A stretch of 64,000 bases of DNA from contig FMTG01000010.1 of the NCBI GenBank assembly GCA_900099715.1, forward strand, positions 36,529-100,528. Reading direction: 5' to 3'. Shown in pieces: positions 43,380 through 53,470 of the stretch. The notes under the pieces are model-generated. The model ran no database searches, was not told the DNA's origin, and worked only from the letters and a program-made list of their open reading frames with translations. A program made the translations under genes and the position numbers. The stretch comes from Ruminococcaceae bacterium YRB3002 (GTDB lineage Bacteria; Bacillota; Clostridia; Saccharofermentanales; Saccharofermentanaceae). Numbering within the stretch: position 1 is the stretch's first letter; each line of letters opens with the position of its first letter.

Positions 43380-43392
43380 TGATATTATATCA
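43380..43392. promoter_or_regulatory. palindrome TGATATTATATCA overlapping the DMT-transporter -10
   Basis: A 13-bp palindrome contains TATAAT on the minus strand immediately before the transporter ATG. It lies 38 bp from the divergent glycerate kinase start. Candidate operator and promoter shared by both genes. Confidence 0.45.
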
Positions 43393-43429
43393 CAGACACG
43401 CCGCACTGATATTACGGGAGGATTCATTC

Positions 43430-44554
43430 ATGAAAATCCTTGTTGCCATGGATTCATTCAAGGAGAGCATGACTTCTCATGAAGCCGGATGTGCCGTGCG
43501 CGACGGTATACTTCAGCGTTATCCTGATGCGGAGATAATCGTACGGCAGATGTCTGACGGCGGAGAGGGTTTCGTCGATGCCATCGCGTCATGTGTGCCG
43601 GGTGAACGTGTTGATCTTGAGGTTACCGGACCTCTGAATGAACCTGTAAGGGCGTCTTATTACATAACATCAGACAGTAATACTGCTTTTATCGAGAGTG
43701 CGTCTGCCTGCGGACTGATGCTCATAGATGAGGACAGGAGAAATCCCTTGTATACAACAACATACGGGCTTGGAGAGCTTATCAGAGATGCAGCTGAACG
43801 GGGCGTTCGGGACTATGTGATCGGCCTCGGGGGGAGCGGAACAAATGATGGCGGTGCTGGCATGCTCCAGGCGCTGGGATACAGGTTCCTGGACTCCGGA
43901 GGCTCTGATATCAGAAGAGGTGCAATAGGGCTTAAGGACCTTAAAGAGATAGATGATTCCGGAGCTATGACTGTTCTCAAAGGCTGCAGGTTTGAGATAG
44001 CGTCAGATGTGACAAATCCTTTATGCGGTCCTTGTGGCGCAAGCTATGTGTTTGCACCGCAGAAAGGCGCGGGAAGGGAAGATGTGGCTCTGATGGACGG
44101 ATGGATGTCATCATATGCCGGCAAGACGGCTCTTCTGATACCGGATGCGGATAAGGACAGCGAAGGAAGCGGTTCTGCGGGAGGACTGGGGTTTGCTTTC
44201 AGGACATATCTCGGAGGCGTTATCGCTTCGGGTGCTGATCTGGTGATACATAAGACAGGACTTGAGGAGCTGGTCAGAAATGCTGATATCGTGATCACCG
44301 GTGAAGGCAGGATAGACAGTCAGTCGTCTATGGGGAAAGCAACAGTTAAGATCGCACGTCTGGGAAGAAGATACGGCAAGAGAACGATTGGCATCGGAGG
44401 GCTCATTGCCGATGGTGCTGTTCCTGATCCCGCAAACGGATTTGCGGAGATGTATGAAGTGATGAGAGACTCTGATGATGATTATCTTGATCCCAGCAAA
44501 GCCCGATATAATATGATCAGGACGGCATCTGCAATTAATATAAATAGACAATAA
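43430..44554 (+). CDS. garK: glycerate 2-kinase, GarK/GlxK family (374 aa)
   Basis: Phosphorylates D-glycerate. The start MKILVAMDSFKESMTSHEAG and SDGGEGFVDAI, GLGGSGTNDGGAGMLQALG, ADLVIHKTGLEELVRNADIVITGEGRIDSQSSMGK are diagnostic of this family. GGGAGG precedes the ATG. An in-frame start 51 bases upstream lacks support. Divergent from the DMT transporter. No other glycerate pathway genes are close. Confidence 0.93.
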   Translation: MKILVAMDSFKESMTSHEAGCAVRDGILQRYPDAEIIVRQMSDGGEGFVDAIASCVPGERVDLEVTGPLNEPVRASYYITSDSNTAFIESASACGLMLIDEDRRNPLYTTTYGLGELIRDAAERGVRDYVIGLGGSGTNDGGAGMLQALGYRFLDSGGSDIRRGAIGLKDLKEIDDSGAMTVLKGCRFEIASDVTNPLCGPCGASYVFAPQKGAGREDVALMDGWMSSYAGKTALLIPDADKDSEGSGSAGGLGFAFRTYLGGVIASGADLVIHKTGLEELVRNADIVITGEGRIDSQSSMGKATVKIARLGRRYGKRTIGIGGLIADGAVPDPANGFAEMYEVMRDSDDDYLDPSKARYNMIRTASAININRQ

Positions 44555-44650
44555 TCTATCTAAATCACGATATATAGATACACGTAAATGTCAAATCCCG
44601 TAAAGAAAATTTTGTTTTACTTATCAATGCTCAGGCGTTAAAATAATGGC

Positions 44651-46423
44651 ATGGATATATTCAGTTTTGTGACATTGTTCGGCGGTCTTGCTTTCTTCCT
44701 GTACGGGATGACGGTTCTGTCTGATTCGCTCAAGAAGACTGCTGGAGGCAAACTGGAGAAGCTTCTCAAGAAAGCAACGGATAACCGGGTCAAGGGCCTC
44801 ACTATCGGCGCGATAATTACCATAGCTATACAGTCTTCATCTGCAATGACTGTCATGCTCGTCGGTTTTGTCAACTCGGGCATCATGGAGCTGTCACAGA
44901 CTGTCGGAGTTATCTTCGGATCTGATATAGGTACGACACTTACGGCATGGATCCTCTCGCTGTCAGGAATCGACAGCAGTGACAGCGTGCTCCTTCAGAT
45001 ACTGAAGCCTTCATGCTTCTCGCTTGTATTCGCACTTATCGGTGTGATAATGCTGATGGTCAGCAAGATACAGCGTCACAGGGATATCGGAACCATGCTC
45101 CTGGGCTTTGCCATCCTTATGGAGGGCATGACCATGATGAGCAGTTCCATGGAGCCTCTCAAGGAGATGGACAGCTTTACCACGATACTCACAGCCTTCA
45201 ATAATCCTTTTCTTGGTGTTCTTGCCGGTACGTTAGTTACAGGTGTTATCCAGAGCTCGGCGGCTTCCATCGGTATCCTGCAGTCACTGTCGATGACAGG
45301 AAAGCTTACATATGCGATGGCCATACCGCTCATTCTAGGTGCCAACATCGGTACATGTGCGACGGCAGTACTGTCATCGATCGGCGTTAACCGTGATGCA
45401 AAGAGGGTTACGGTCATCCATGTTGCGATCAAGCTGATCGGTGTAACCATATGGCTTGTTGTTTTCTATGGCATGAATGCGATATTCGATTTCTCGTTTA
45501 TGGACAATACTATCGGTATCGTGGCTATCGCCGCAGTACACTCCATCTTCAACATCGCCAATACTGTAATACTACTTCCGTTCAGTCCGCTGCTTGTGAA
45601 GCTTGCGCATCTTATTGTCAAGGAGACTGACGAGGAGCAGGAATTCAAGCTGGACGAGCGTCTCATGCTTACGCCGCCTATCGCTGTTGCCGAGTGCGGC
45701 AACTCTATGGTCAAGATGGTAACTAAGGCACGTGAGGGGCTTGATAAGGCTATGGGAATGCTTATGAACGGCTATGACGACGAGTCTTTCGCGTTTATAA
45801 AGAAGAATGAGGAGAAGGTTGACGGTTATGAGGACCATCTGGGATCCTACCTCATGAAGCTCACGACCACACAGCATCTTACAGTCGAGGACAAGAACAG
45901 GTCATCCAGGATGCTCCAGACCATCGGAGAAGTGGAGAGGATAGCCGACCACGCCAATTACCTTGCCAATTCATCTGAAGAGATATTTACGAAGGAACTT
46001 CAGTTCTCTGCTGACGCTCTCGATGAGCTGCACAGGATCATTCCTGCCGTCAAAGAGGTCTATACTCTGGCACTGGAATGCTACCTGTCCGATAATGCCG
46101 AGAGGGCAGAGGATGTGGGACCTCTGAGGATCGTCATAAGCGAGATGTGCGACCAGTTCAAGTCTAATCACGTTGACAGGCTGGCGCAGGGCATCTGCAC
46201 GACTGAGCAGGGTTTTGTATTCAACGATATTCTCTACAGCTGTGTGAGGATCGCGGAACACAGTCTCAATATCGCCGCTATTGCTTACAGATTCAAGTCA
46301 GTGAGCGCCACGGATCAGGCAACATACATGCACGATTTCAAGCAGCGTAAGGACCTTATCAGCCAGCGCAAATACAGGGAGTACTATTCCAAGTACAATC
46401 CTGAGAATAAAACTGTCAGCTGA
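44651..46423 (+). CDS. Na+/phosphate cotransporter family protein with PhoU-like tail (590 aa)
   Basis: Two inverted NptA-type repeats with the paired QSS motifs: AIQSSSAMTVMLVGFVNSG and GVIQSSAASIGILQS, plus SDIGTTLTAW and GANIGTCATAV. About nine membrane helices are followed by a ~250-residue cytoplasmic helical region with a PhoU-like segment (GEVERIADHANYLAN; CVRIAEHSLNIA). Likely imports or exports inorganic phosphate. The ribosome binding site is weak (AGGCG at distance), so the start could be slightly different. Confidence 0.88.
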   Translation: MDIFSFVTLFGGLAFFLYGMTVLSDSLKKTAGGKLEKLLKKATDNRVKGLTIGAIITIAIQSSSAMTVMLVGFVNSGIMELSQTVGVIFGSDIGTTLTAWILSLSGIDSSDSVLLQILKPSCFSLVFALIGVIMLMVSKIQRHRDIGTMLLGFAILMEGMTMMSSSMEPLKEMDSFTTILTAFNNPFLGVLAGTLVTGVIQSSAASIGILQSLSMTGKLTYAMAIPLILGANIGTCATAVLSSIGVNRDAKRVTVIHVAIKLIGVTIWLVVFYGMNAIFDFSFMDNTIGIVAIAAVHSIFNIANTVILLPFSPLLVKLAHLIVKETDEEQEFKLDERLMLTPPIAVAECGNSMVKMVTKAREGLDKAMGMLMNGYDDESFAFIKKNEEKVDGYEDHLGSYLMKLTTTQHLTVEDKNRSSRMLQTIGEVERIADHANYLANSSEEIFTKELQFSADALDELHRIIPAVKEVYTLALECYLSDNAERAEDVGPLRIVISEMCDQFKSNHVDRLAQGICTTEQGFVFNDILYSCVRIAEHSLNIAAIAYRFKSVSATDQATYMHDFKQRKDLISQRKYREYYSKYNPENKTVS

Positions 46424-46432
46424 TGCCGGTAA

Positions 46433-47776
46433 TTACAGGTTTGCGCCGTTGGTGGCCATTACTTCCTTATACCACAGAGCCGAATCCTTGATGGTGCGCT
46501 CCTGCGTTCTGTAATCCACATAGATGAGTCCGAATCTCTCGTCGTACCCTTCAGCCCACTCGAAATTATCGAGAACAGACCAGTGCATATAACCAATTAC
46601 CGGCACATCATCTGCTGCGCGCATAAGCTCCTTCAGATATCTGTGCGTGAAATCGATCCTGTACGTGTCATGCACCTTGCCGTCCAGACATATCCAGTCA
46701 TGCTCGCTCATACCGTTCTCTGTGACCATCACAGGCAGTCCGTAGCGCCTGTAAAGGTACTTGGGCGCCCAGTACAGCGCCTCGGGTGTTACGGGCCAGT
46801 TAAGAGCCGTATGAGGCCTTCCCGTGTACCAGACATCGCTGTATCCGCCGTTGGGATCATTGTGGCTTGCCAGATAATAAAGATTGAATCCGCAGAAGTC
46901 GAGAGGTGCCGAGATCATCTTCCACTCATCATCGGTGAAGGGAGGGATCATATCGCCGTATTTGGCAACGAGATCCTCAGGATAGTGGCCGAGATACACC
47001 GGATCGAACCAGTAGGACATCGAATATGCGAATCGGTCATGATCACATGCGAATGTCTCGTTATATGCCTTATCCTCCGCCTCTTTAGAGTCGTCGGAAG
47101 GCCTGAATACTGACGCGTACGGTGCCATGGATATGAACAGCTTCTGCTTGCCGTGCTCTCTCATATACTTCACAGCCTTGCCGTGTGCCAGGAGCATATT
47201 GGCACCGATCTTGAACAGCTCGGGCGTTGAACACTTGGCAAACGGTGCGAAAACCCCGTCCAAATGTCCGCATCCCAGCACACACTGGGGCTCATTGAAT
47301 GTAAACCAGAACTTCACCCTGTCTGACAGGAGGTCAACGACAACCTTCACGTAGTTGGCGAACCACTCTGAGGAAGCACTGTTCCTCCAGCCGCCTTTCT
47401 CTTCCAGCGCATGAGGGTAGTCCCAGTGAAAAAGCGTTACAAGAGGCTCAATGTCATTCTTTATAAGCTCGTCAACGAGATCACTGTAGAACTTGAGTCC
47501 TGCCTCGTTGACCGCACCGAACCCGTTGGGAATGACTCTCGGCCAGCTGATGGAGAATCTGTATGCCTTAAGACCGATCTCCTTCATGAGAGCCACATCT
47601 TCTTTCATGCGGTGGTAGTGGTCGATCGCCACATCGCCGTTCTCATTATGTTTGATGTGACCGTACTTAGCTGCTATGTCCCAGGTGCTCGGTCCCTTGC
47701 CGTCCTCGTTCCATGCGCCTTCGATCTGATATGATGCTGCCGCAGCGCCCCACAGGAAATCATTGCTGAAAGACAT
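46433..47776 (-). CDS. GH1 beta-glucosidase/6-phospho-beta-glucosidase (447 aa)
   Basis: Family 1 glycoside hydrolase. The start is the signature FLWGAAAASYQIEGAWNEDG. The acid/base Glu lies in TFNEPQ and the nucleophile in VTENGMSEHD. HWSVLDNFEWAEGYDERFG closes the active site. There is no signal peptide, so it acts on imported beta-glucosides. A 6-phospho form is less likely because no PTS genes are nearby, but I cannot exclude it. The ATG at 47776 has GGAG about 10 bases upstream; further upstream lies a dispersed repeat. Confidence 0.92.
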   Translation of the reverse strand: MSFSNDFLWGAAAASYQIEGAWNEDGKGPSTWDIAAKYGHIKHNENGDVAIDHYHRMKEDVALMKEIGLKAYRFSISWPRVIPNGFGAVNEAGLKFYSDLVDELIKNDIEPLVTLFHWDYPHALEEKGGWRNSASSEWFANYVKVVVDLLSDRVKFWFTFNEPQCVLGCGHLDGVFAPFAKCSTPELFKIGANMLLAHGKAVKYMREHGKQKLFISMAPYASVFRPSDDSKEAEDKAYNETFACDHDRFAYSMSYWFDPVYLGHYPEDLVAKYGDMIPPFTDDEWKMISAPLDFCGFNLYYLASHNDPNGGYSDVWYTGRPHTALNWPVTPEALYWAPKYLYRRYGLPVMVTENGMSEHDWICLDGKVHDTYRIDFTHRYLKELMRAADDVPVIGYMHWSVLDNFEWAEGYDERFGLIYVDYRTQERTIKDSALWYKEVMATNGANL

Positions 47777-47813
47777 ATCTGAAAATCTCCTTTTTGATTT
47801 ATTATAACAGAAT

Positions 47814-47850
47814 GGTGAAAAAGGAACCGTCCCCATTTCACCATTTCACC
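47814..47850. repeat. dispersed GGAACCGTCCCC element upstream of the beta-glucosidase gene
   Basis: Positions 47814-47842 are identical over 29 bp to the right arm at 40833-40861. An extra ATTTCACC copy follows. It occupies the -35 region upstream of a TATAAT (minus strand, 47801-47806), so it may influence the gene. Confidence 0.8.
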
Positions 47851-47854
47851 ATTT

Positions 47855-47894
47855 CAAAAGGCCCTTGTTCTCGGGGAAGAGCAGGGGCCTTTTG
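47855..47894 (-). terminator. terminator after the arabinose/transketolase operon
   Basis: CAAAAGGCCC (47855-47864) pairs perfectly with GGGCCTTTTG (47885-47894) around a 20-base loop. The symmetric AAAA/TTTT ends would work in both directions. It lies 28 bases beyond the last operon stop. Confidence 0.65.
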
Positions 47895-47921
47895 ATAACG
47901 GGAGATTATGAGGAAGATTGT

Positions 47922-48869
47922 TTACTTTTTAAGAGCCAGTGTCTCTCTTGCTTTGTCAGCGATGGCTTCGGGAGTCAGTCCGAAGTATTCGAGAACAGCG
48001 CCGGCTTTGCCGCTCCTGCCGAAAGTATCATTGACGCCGTGGCGGATGACGGGAACAGGGAGCTTGGAGCTTACGAGCTCAGCTACTGCACTTCCGAGAC
48101 CGCCTATAACGGAATGCTCTTCAACAGTCAGGATGCACTTGCAGTCAGATGCTGCATCAAGGATAAGATCCTCATCCAGCGGCTTTATTGTATGTATATC
48201 AATTACACGCGCATTGATCCCCTCTGAAGCCAGGATCTCAGCAGCCTTAAGTGACAGCTGAACGCACAGACCTGTAGCAACGATGGCGATATCGCTTCCG
48301 TTGCGGAGGACAGCGCCCTTGCCAAGCTCGAATGAGTATCCGGGACACTCATCTGTAACTGATTCGACAGGTGATCTTCCAAGTCTCAGATAAGCGGGAC
48401 CATCATAGTTGATAAGTGCTTCAACAGCAAGTCTCATCTCATTTGCGTCACAGGGATTTACTACGGTCATGCCGGGGATGGTACGCATAAGTGACAGATC
48501 CTCGATCATCTGGTGTGTAGCTCCGTCTTCTCCGACAGAGACACCGCCGTGAGAACCTACGACTACAACATTGAGCTCAGGATACGCGACGGAATTTCTG
48601 ACCTGCTCATATGCGCGTCCTGCTGCAAAGATCGCAAATGTATTGGTGAACGGCTTAAGACCGCATGTTGCCATTCCTGCAGCGATACCTGTCATGTTGG
48701 ATTCTGCGATACCGCAGTTAAAGAATCTGTCTGGATATTCCTGAGAGAACTTCTTGGTCATTGTTGCTGCTGACAGATCAGCATCTAATACTACAAGCTG
48801 AGGGTACTTCTGTGCCAGCTCGCACAGTGCTTCGCCGTATGCGGCGCGTGTTGCTTTCTTGTCGCCCAT
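47922..48869 (-). CDS. transketolase, C-terminal subunit (315 aa)
   Basis: Second half of a split transketolase: pyrimidine-binding domain (RAAYGEALCELAQKYPQLVVLDADLS; ESNMTGIAAGMATCGLKPF; EDGATHQMIEDLSLMRTIPGMTV) and the C-terminal transketolase domain (VRLAVEALI to the end). With the N-terminal subunit it transfers two-carbon units from xylulose-5-phosphate. GGAGG lies 9 bases before the ATG at 48869. Last gene of the arabinose unit; it follows its partner by 4 bp. Confidence 0.93.
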   Translation of the reverse strand: MGDKKATRAAYGEALCELAQKYPQLVVLDADLSAATMTKKFSQEYPDRFFNCGIAESNMTGIAAGMATCGLKPFTNTFAIFAAGRAYEQVRNSVAYPELNVVVVGSHGGVSVGEDGATHQMIEDLSLMRTIPGMTVVNPCDANEMRLAVEALINYDGPAYLRLGRSPVESVTDECPGYSFELGKGAVLRNGSDIAIVATGLCVQLSLKAAEILASEGINARVIDIHTIKPLDEDLILDAASDCKCILTVEEHSVIGGLGSAVAELVSSKLPVPVIRHGVNDTFGRSGKAGAVLEYFGLTPEAIADKARETLALKK

Positions 48870-48873
48870 ATTA

Positions 48874-49707
48874 TCAAGCCTCCAATCCGGCAAGGTGTGC
48901 CTTCAGTTCGTTAATAGCCAGTTCATACTGCTGTTCGTTAGGTGCTTTTCCGTGCCATCCGGCGTTCTTCTCCATGAAGCTTACGCCGCGTCCCTTAACG
49001 GTCCTCAGGAGGATCACCGAAGGCTTGTCAGTACATGCACGTGCTGCTGCCAGTGCATTGGACAGAGACTCAAAGTCATGTCCGTCAGCACAGATAACGT
49101 TCCAGTTGAACGCTTCGAATTTCTTATCGAGGGGAGAGGTAGGCATAACGTCAGCTGTCTTTCCGTCGATCTGGAGACCATTGACATCGACCAGAGCACA
49201 GAGATTGCCGAGCTTCCACTTGGCTGCTGCCATAGCGGCTTCCCATACCTGACCTTCAGCCAGCTCGCCGTCGCCCAGGACGGTGTAGGTGCGGTAGGTC
49301 TTGTTCTGGATTTTCGCTGCGATGGCCATGCCGACAGCGGCGCTGATACCCTGACCGAGGGATCCTGTTGACATATCAACGCCTTTGACGTGGTTCATAT
49401 CGGGATGCCCTGACATGTGGGCGTTGATGGATCTCAGGTTATCCAGATCCTCAACGGGGAAGAAGCCCCTCAGTGCGAGGATGGAATAGAGAGCGGGAGC
49501 CGAATGACCCTTGGAGAGGACGAATCTGTCTCTGTCGGGATCATCAGGTTTCTCGGGAGATATATTCATCTCGTCGAAATAAAGTTTGGTCAGTGCATCG
49601 ATGCAGGACAAGGATCCTCCGGGATGTCCGGATTGTGCCTTGAAAACTGAATTGATGATGCACATTCTTGCTTTGGTCGCGATTACGCTTAATTCTTTCT
49701 CAGTCAT
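48874..49707 (-). CDS. transketolase, N-terminal (thiamine-diphosphate) subunit (277 aa)
   Basis: Carries the TPP-binding motif GDGELAEGQVWEAAMAAAKWKLGNLCALVDVN and the transketolase start KARMCIINSVFKAQSGHPGGSLSCID. The ATG at 49707 follows AGAGGTGAC; the frame is open further but that stretch is araD sequence in another frame. It joins arabinose catabolism to the pentose phosphate pathway, since the upstream epimerase makes xylulose-5-phosphate. Confidence 0.93.
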   Translation of the reverse strand: MTEKELSVIATKARMCIINSVFKAQSGHPGGSLSCIDALTKLYFDEMNISPEKPDDPDRDRFVLSKGHSAPALYSILALRGFFPVEDLDNLRSINAHMSGHPDMNHVKGVDMSTGSLGQGISAAVGMAIAAKIQNKTYRTYTVLGDGELAEGQVWEAAMAAAKWKLGNLCALVDVNGLQIDGKTADVMPTSPLDKKFEAFNWNVICADGHDFESLSNALAAARACTDKPSVILLRTVKGRGVSFMEKNAGWHGKAPNEQQYELAINELKAHLAGLEA

Positions 49708-49714
49708 AAGAATG

Positions 49715-50404
49715 TCACCTCTGTCCGTAGTATGCGTTAGCGCCATGCTTCCTGAGATAGTGCTTATCCAGCAGAGTCTGCTGCATATCGCGGTGCTCAG
49801 GGTTGAGCATGAGTGCATGGTAATCCATGAAGGCCACCTCTTCCATAACGACAGCATTGTGAACTGCGTTCATGGGATCGGTTCCCCACACGAACGGCCC
49901 ATGGGAATATACTAACACACCTGGAATGGAATCAGGATCCTTTCCCTTAAAAGTCTCAACTATAACGTTGCCCGTCTTGAGCTCATACTCACCATGGATC
50001 TCATCGTCTGTCATCGGCCTTGTGCAGGGGATATCGCCGTAGAAATAGTCTCCCTGGGTCGTTCCCATAGCGGGGATGGCCATACCTGCCTGGGCAAAGC
50101 TGGTTGCCCATCTGGAATGTGTATGCACAACGCCGCCGATATTCGGGAAAGCCTTGTAGAGAACAACATGTGTGGCAGTATCGCTGGAAGGCTTCCATTT
50201 GCCCTCTACGACCTTTCCGTCAAGATCCACGACTACCATATCTTCTTCAGTCATGTTGTCGTATTCAACGCCGGACGGCTTGATCACAACAAGTCCGGAT
50301 TCGCGGTCGATGCCGCTTACGTTGCCCCAGGTGAATGTGATAAGTCCGTATTTGGGAAGGAGCAGGTTCGCTTCCAGAACGGTTTTCTTCAATCCTTCAA
50401 GCAT
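49715..50404 (-). CDS. araD: L-ribulose-5-phosphate 4-epimerase (229 aa)
   Basis: Class II aldolase-fold zinc enzyme. [23 protein letters not shown] binds phosphate, [15 protein letters not shown] gives two zinc His, and YSHGPFVWG the third. Converts L-ribulose-5-phosphate to D-xylulose-5-phosphate. Its ribosome binding site (GGAGGT) lies inside the end of the kinase gene 2 bp upstream, so the two are coupled. Confidence 0.95.
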   Translation of the reverse strand: MLEGLKKTVLEANLLLPKYGLITFTWGNVSGIDRESGLVVIKPSGVEYDNMTEEDMVVVDLDGKVVEGKWKPSSDTATHVVLYKAFPNIGGVVHTHSRWATSFAQAGMAIPAMGTTQGDYFYGDIPCTRPMTDDEIHGEYELKTGNVIVETFKGKDPDSIPGVLVYSHGPFVWGTDPMNAVHNAVVMEEVAFMDYHALMLNPEHRDMQQTLLDKHYLRKHGANAYYGQR

Positions 50405-50406
50405 TA

Positions 50407-51960
50407 TCAGAGTACCTCCGTTGCCGTCTTTTCCATCGGCAGAGCCATTATATAAGAAGAGAGGAATTTTGCAAATCCTGCCACGTCAGCCTCATCAGCC
50501 ATGACCGTGGTGCTGGTGGCGTTCGCAAACACCTTGTTGTCAAGATAATCGGGGAGAGTCTCGCCGTCGTCATGCCACAGCATGTATGAGGCGAGGAGAG
50601 CCATTCCGTATGGTCCGCCTTCTCCTGCAGTCTCCATGACGGATACAGGTGCGTTAACGGCAGCACTCAGGATCTTCTGACCGACACCGGGTGTCTTGAA
50701 GAATCCGCCGTGACCGTACAGCTTATCGATAGCGACCTGCTCCTCTGACTGGAGGATGTCCATACCGATCTTCAGTGTTGCGAGCGCGGAATAGAGATGT
50801 GTTCTCATAAAATTGCCAAGCGTGAAGGTGCTGTTCTGCATTCTTGCAAAAACAGGACGGCCTTCATCAAGATCCGTAACACCCTCGCCTGAGAAATAGT
50901 TGAATGACATAAGCCCGCCGCAGTCAGGATCACCTTCCAGAGCGATCTGGAAGAGCTTTGTGAACAGGTCGCCTTTATTGACATCCATGCCCATAAGAGA
51001 TGCGAACTGACCGAACAGGCTGACCCATGCGTTGATATCGGATGTGCAGTTGTTGCAGTGCACCATTGCGACGGGAGCTCCGTCCGGTGTTGTTACCATA
51101 TCGATCTCGCGGTGAACGCCCAGAGGATGGTCAGTTACAATCATGGCAAAGTCTGATGTGCCGGCACTTACGTTGCCTGTCCTGATGCGGACGGAATTTG
51201 TGGCCACCATGCCTGTTCCTGCATCGCCTTCGCAGGGTGCTACGGGGATGCCGGCCTTGAGAGCGCCTGTGGGATCGAGGAACTTCGCACCGTCTTCTGT
51301 GAGGTTACCTGCATCAGCGCCTGCCGGTAAGACCTTGGGGAGGATGGACCTGAGATCCATGCCTGTCAGGTTATTAAACTTCTGTACCATACCCTCGTCG
51401 TAATCACAGGTGCTGCTGTCGATAGGGAACATGCCGGATGCTTCGCCGACGCCCATTACTTTCGCGCCGGTGAGACGCCAGTGAATGTAGCCTGCCAGAG
51501 TTGTGAGAAATGCAATATCGCCCACGTGGTCCTCTTTGTTGAGTAATGCCTGATAAAGGTGCGCGATGCTCCATCTCTGGGGAATGTTGAAGCCCAGAAG
51601 GTCTGTCAGCTTCTCAGCTGCTTCGCCCGTAATGGTATTGCGCCATGTGCGGAATTCTGCCAGCTGTTTTCCATCCTTATCGAAAGGCAGGTACCCGTGC
51701 ATCATGGCAGATATTCCTATCGCGCCTACTTCGGTAAGATCAGTATCATATTTTGCTTTTACGTCAGCTTTGAGGTTTGCAAAACATGTCCGGATACCCT
51801 CATGGACCATATCCATGGAGTATGTCCAGATGCCGTTTACAAGCTGGTTCTCCCATTCGAAATCGCCTGAAGCGATGGGCATGTGATCCTTATCGATAAG
51901 GACTGCCTTGATACGTGTGGAACCTAATTCTATTCCGAGTGCTGTTTTTGTGAAATCCAT
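50407..51960 (-). CDS. FGGY-family carbohydrate kinase, probable L-ribulokinase of the clostridial AraK type (517 aa)
   Basis: Sugar kinase with the FGGY plan: [17 protein letters not shown] (phosphate 1 loop), [40 protein letters not shown], and [20 protein letters not shown]. It sits between araA and araD, where a ribulokinase is needed and no classical AraB is present. It does not read like E. coli AraB or a typical XylB, so an AraK-type ribulokinase is the best call; xylulokinase activity is possible. GGAGG precedes the ATG. Confidence 0.82.
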   Translation of the reverse strand: MDFTKTALGIELGSTRIKAVLIDKDHMPIASGDFEWENQLVNGIWTYSMDMVHEGIRTCFANLKADVKAKYDTDLTEVGAIGISAMMHGYLPFDKDGKQLAEFRTWRNTITGEAAEKLTDLLGFNIPQRWSIAHLYQALLNKEDHVGDIAFLTTLAGYIHWRLTGAKVMGVGEASGMFPIDSSTCDYDEGMVQKFNNLTGMDLRSILPKVLPAGADAGNLTEDGAKFLDPTGALKAGIPVAPCEGDAGTGMVATNSVRIRTGNVSAGTSDFAMIVTDHPLGVHREIDMVTTPDGAPVAMVHCNNCTSDINAWVSLFGQFASLMGMDVNKGDLFTKLFQIALEGDPDCGGLMSFNYFSGEGVTDLDEGRPVFARMQNSTFTLGNFMRTHLYSALATLKIGMDILQSEEQVAIDKLYGHGGFFKTPGVGQKILSAAVNAPVSVMETAGEGGPYGMALLASYMLWHDDGETLPDYLDNKVFANATSTTVMADEADVAGFAKFLSSYIMALPMEKTATEVL

Positions 51961-51974
51961 TTGCGAGCCTCCTG

Positions 51975-53438
51975 TTATTTGAGCTTCCAGATCAGATCCT
52001 TGACCAGGAGTTCATCTTCAAGTTTGCCGGGAGTTGTATCCTTGGAAATATGTACGAATTCGATATCGAGCATTCTGGCGAAGTCCCTCATCATCTCAGC
52101 AGTGACATCATAGGAAAGCACAGTGTGATGTGCACCGCCTGCGGTGATCCAGCACTCGACACCCGTCTGAAGATCGGGCATAGCGCGCCACATAACGCGT
52201 GCTACGGGGAGATTGGGCATGGGCATGATCGGCTTGACACACTCGATGTCCTGAACGATCAGTCTCATCCTGCCGCCCATATCGATGAGGGAGGCTACGA
52301 TACCCGGTCCTGCCTTGCCTTCGAAGACCAGTCTCGCAGGATCCTTGGCATTCATGCCGATACCGAGATGATGTGTCTCTATCCTTGGTTTGCCTGCTGC
52401 AAGGGAAGGGCATACCTCCAGCATGTGAGCACCGAGAGAGTATTCCTGACCTTTCACCAGATGATATGTGTAGTCTTCCATGAATGCGGAGGAGCCGTTT
52501 CCGTTCTCTCCCATTGCCTTCATTATCGCGGTGAGTGCGCTGACCTTCCAGTCACCTTCGCCGCCGTAGCCGTAACCCTGAGCCATCAGATGCTGTGAAG
52601 CCAGACCGGGGAGCTGCTCCATTCCATAAAGATCCTGGAATGTATTGGTGAATGCCCTGCATCCCTCATGGTCCATCATCTTCTTAATAGCGATCTCTTC
52701 CTTAGCCTGATATCTGATCGCTTCGGTATTGTCAGTAGCAATATCGTAAGAAGCTTCATAGACGGCTACAAGTTCATCTATCTCTGCTTCGGTAACCTTG
52801 TCCATCTCTGCTACAAGGTCGCCGACAGCCCAGGTATTTACCTGCCAGCCGAGCTTGATCTGAGCTTCCACCTTATCGCCTTCGGTTACAGCGACTTCAC
52901 GCATGTTGTCACCGAATCTCATGACCTTCATGTCTTTGGATACGGCAACGCCGACAGCTGCACTCATCCAGTCCGACAGGCGCTTATGAACACGCTCATC
53001 AGTCCAGTGACCTGCAATGATCTTGCGGGGCTTTCTGAGCCTTGCGCCGATAAAGCCATGTTCTCTGTCACCGTGCGCTGCCTGGTTCAGGTTCATGAAG
53101 TCCATATCGATCTCGTCGTTGGGGATCTCCACGTTATACTGTGTTGCCAGGTGACACCAGGGTTTCTGAAGGTCTCTCAGACCGTCGATCCACATCTTGC
53201 TGGGACTGAAGGTGTGACACCATGTGATGATGCCTGCACATTCAGGTCTGTAGTTGGCCTCACGGACAGTGTCCGTTATCTCTTTGTTCGTCTTTGCTGT
53301 TACCTTGTAGATAACCGGGTAGGGGAGTACTTCCGTAAGCTTTGCCGCTATCTCCCTGGAACGTGTCTCTACTGTCTCGAGGACTTCGTTGCCGTACAGA
53401 AACTGACTGCCTACTACAAACCAAAATTCATATGACAT
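51975..53438 (-). CDS. araA: L-arabinose isomerase (487 aa)
   Basis: Converts L-arabinose to L-ribulose. Typical stretches: [20 protein letters not shown] at the start, [18 protein letters not shown], the metal/active-site region [23 protein letters not shown], and [21 protein letters not shown]. Length is standard. First catabolic gene after the transporter genes in one leftward unit. Confidence 0.96.
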   Translation of the reverse strand: MSYEFWFVVGSQFLYGNEVLETVETRSREIAAKLTEVLPYPVIYKVTAKTNKEITDTVREANYRPECAGIITWCHTFSPSKMWIDGLRDLQKPWCHLATQYNVEIPNDEIDMDFMNLNQAAHGDREHGFIGARLRKPRKIIAGHWTDERVHKRLSDWMSAAVGVAVSKDMKVMRFGDNMREVAVTEGDKVEAQIKLGWQVNTWAVGDLVAEMDKVTEAEIDELVAVYEASYDIATDNTEAIRYQAKEEIAIKKMMDHEGCRAFTNTFQDLYGMEQLPGLASQHLMAQGYGYGGEGDWKVSALTAIMKAMGENGNGSSAFMEDYTYHLVKGQEYSLGAHMLEVCPSLAAGKPRIETHHLGIGMNAKDPARLVFEGKAGPGIVASLIDMGGRMRLIVQDIECVKPIMPMPNLPVARVMWRAMPDLQTGVECWITAGGAHHTVLSYDVTAEMMRDFARMLDIEFVHISKDTTPGKLEDELLVKDLIWKLK

Positions 53439-53470
53439 ATAAAGATAACTCCAATCTGTTTGTTAGATCA

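Noticed and set aside
47922..49707. Two transketolase genes as a frameshifted single gene
   Set aside because: Each has its own start and ribosome binding site with a 4-bp gap; split transketolases are common in Firmicutes.
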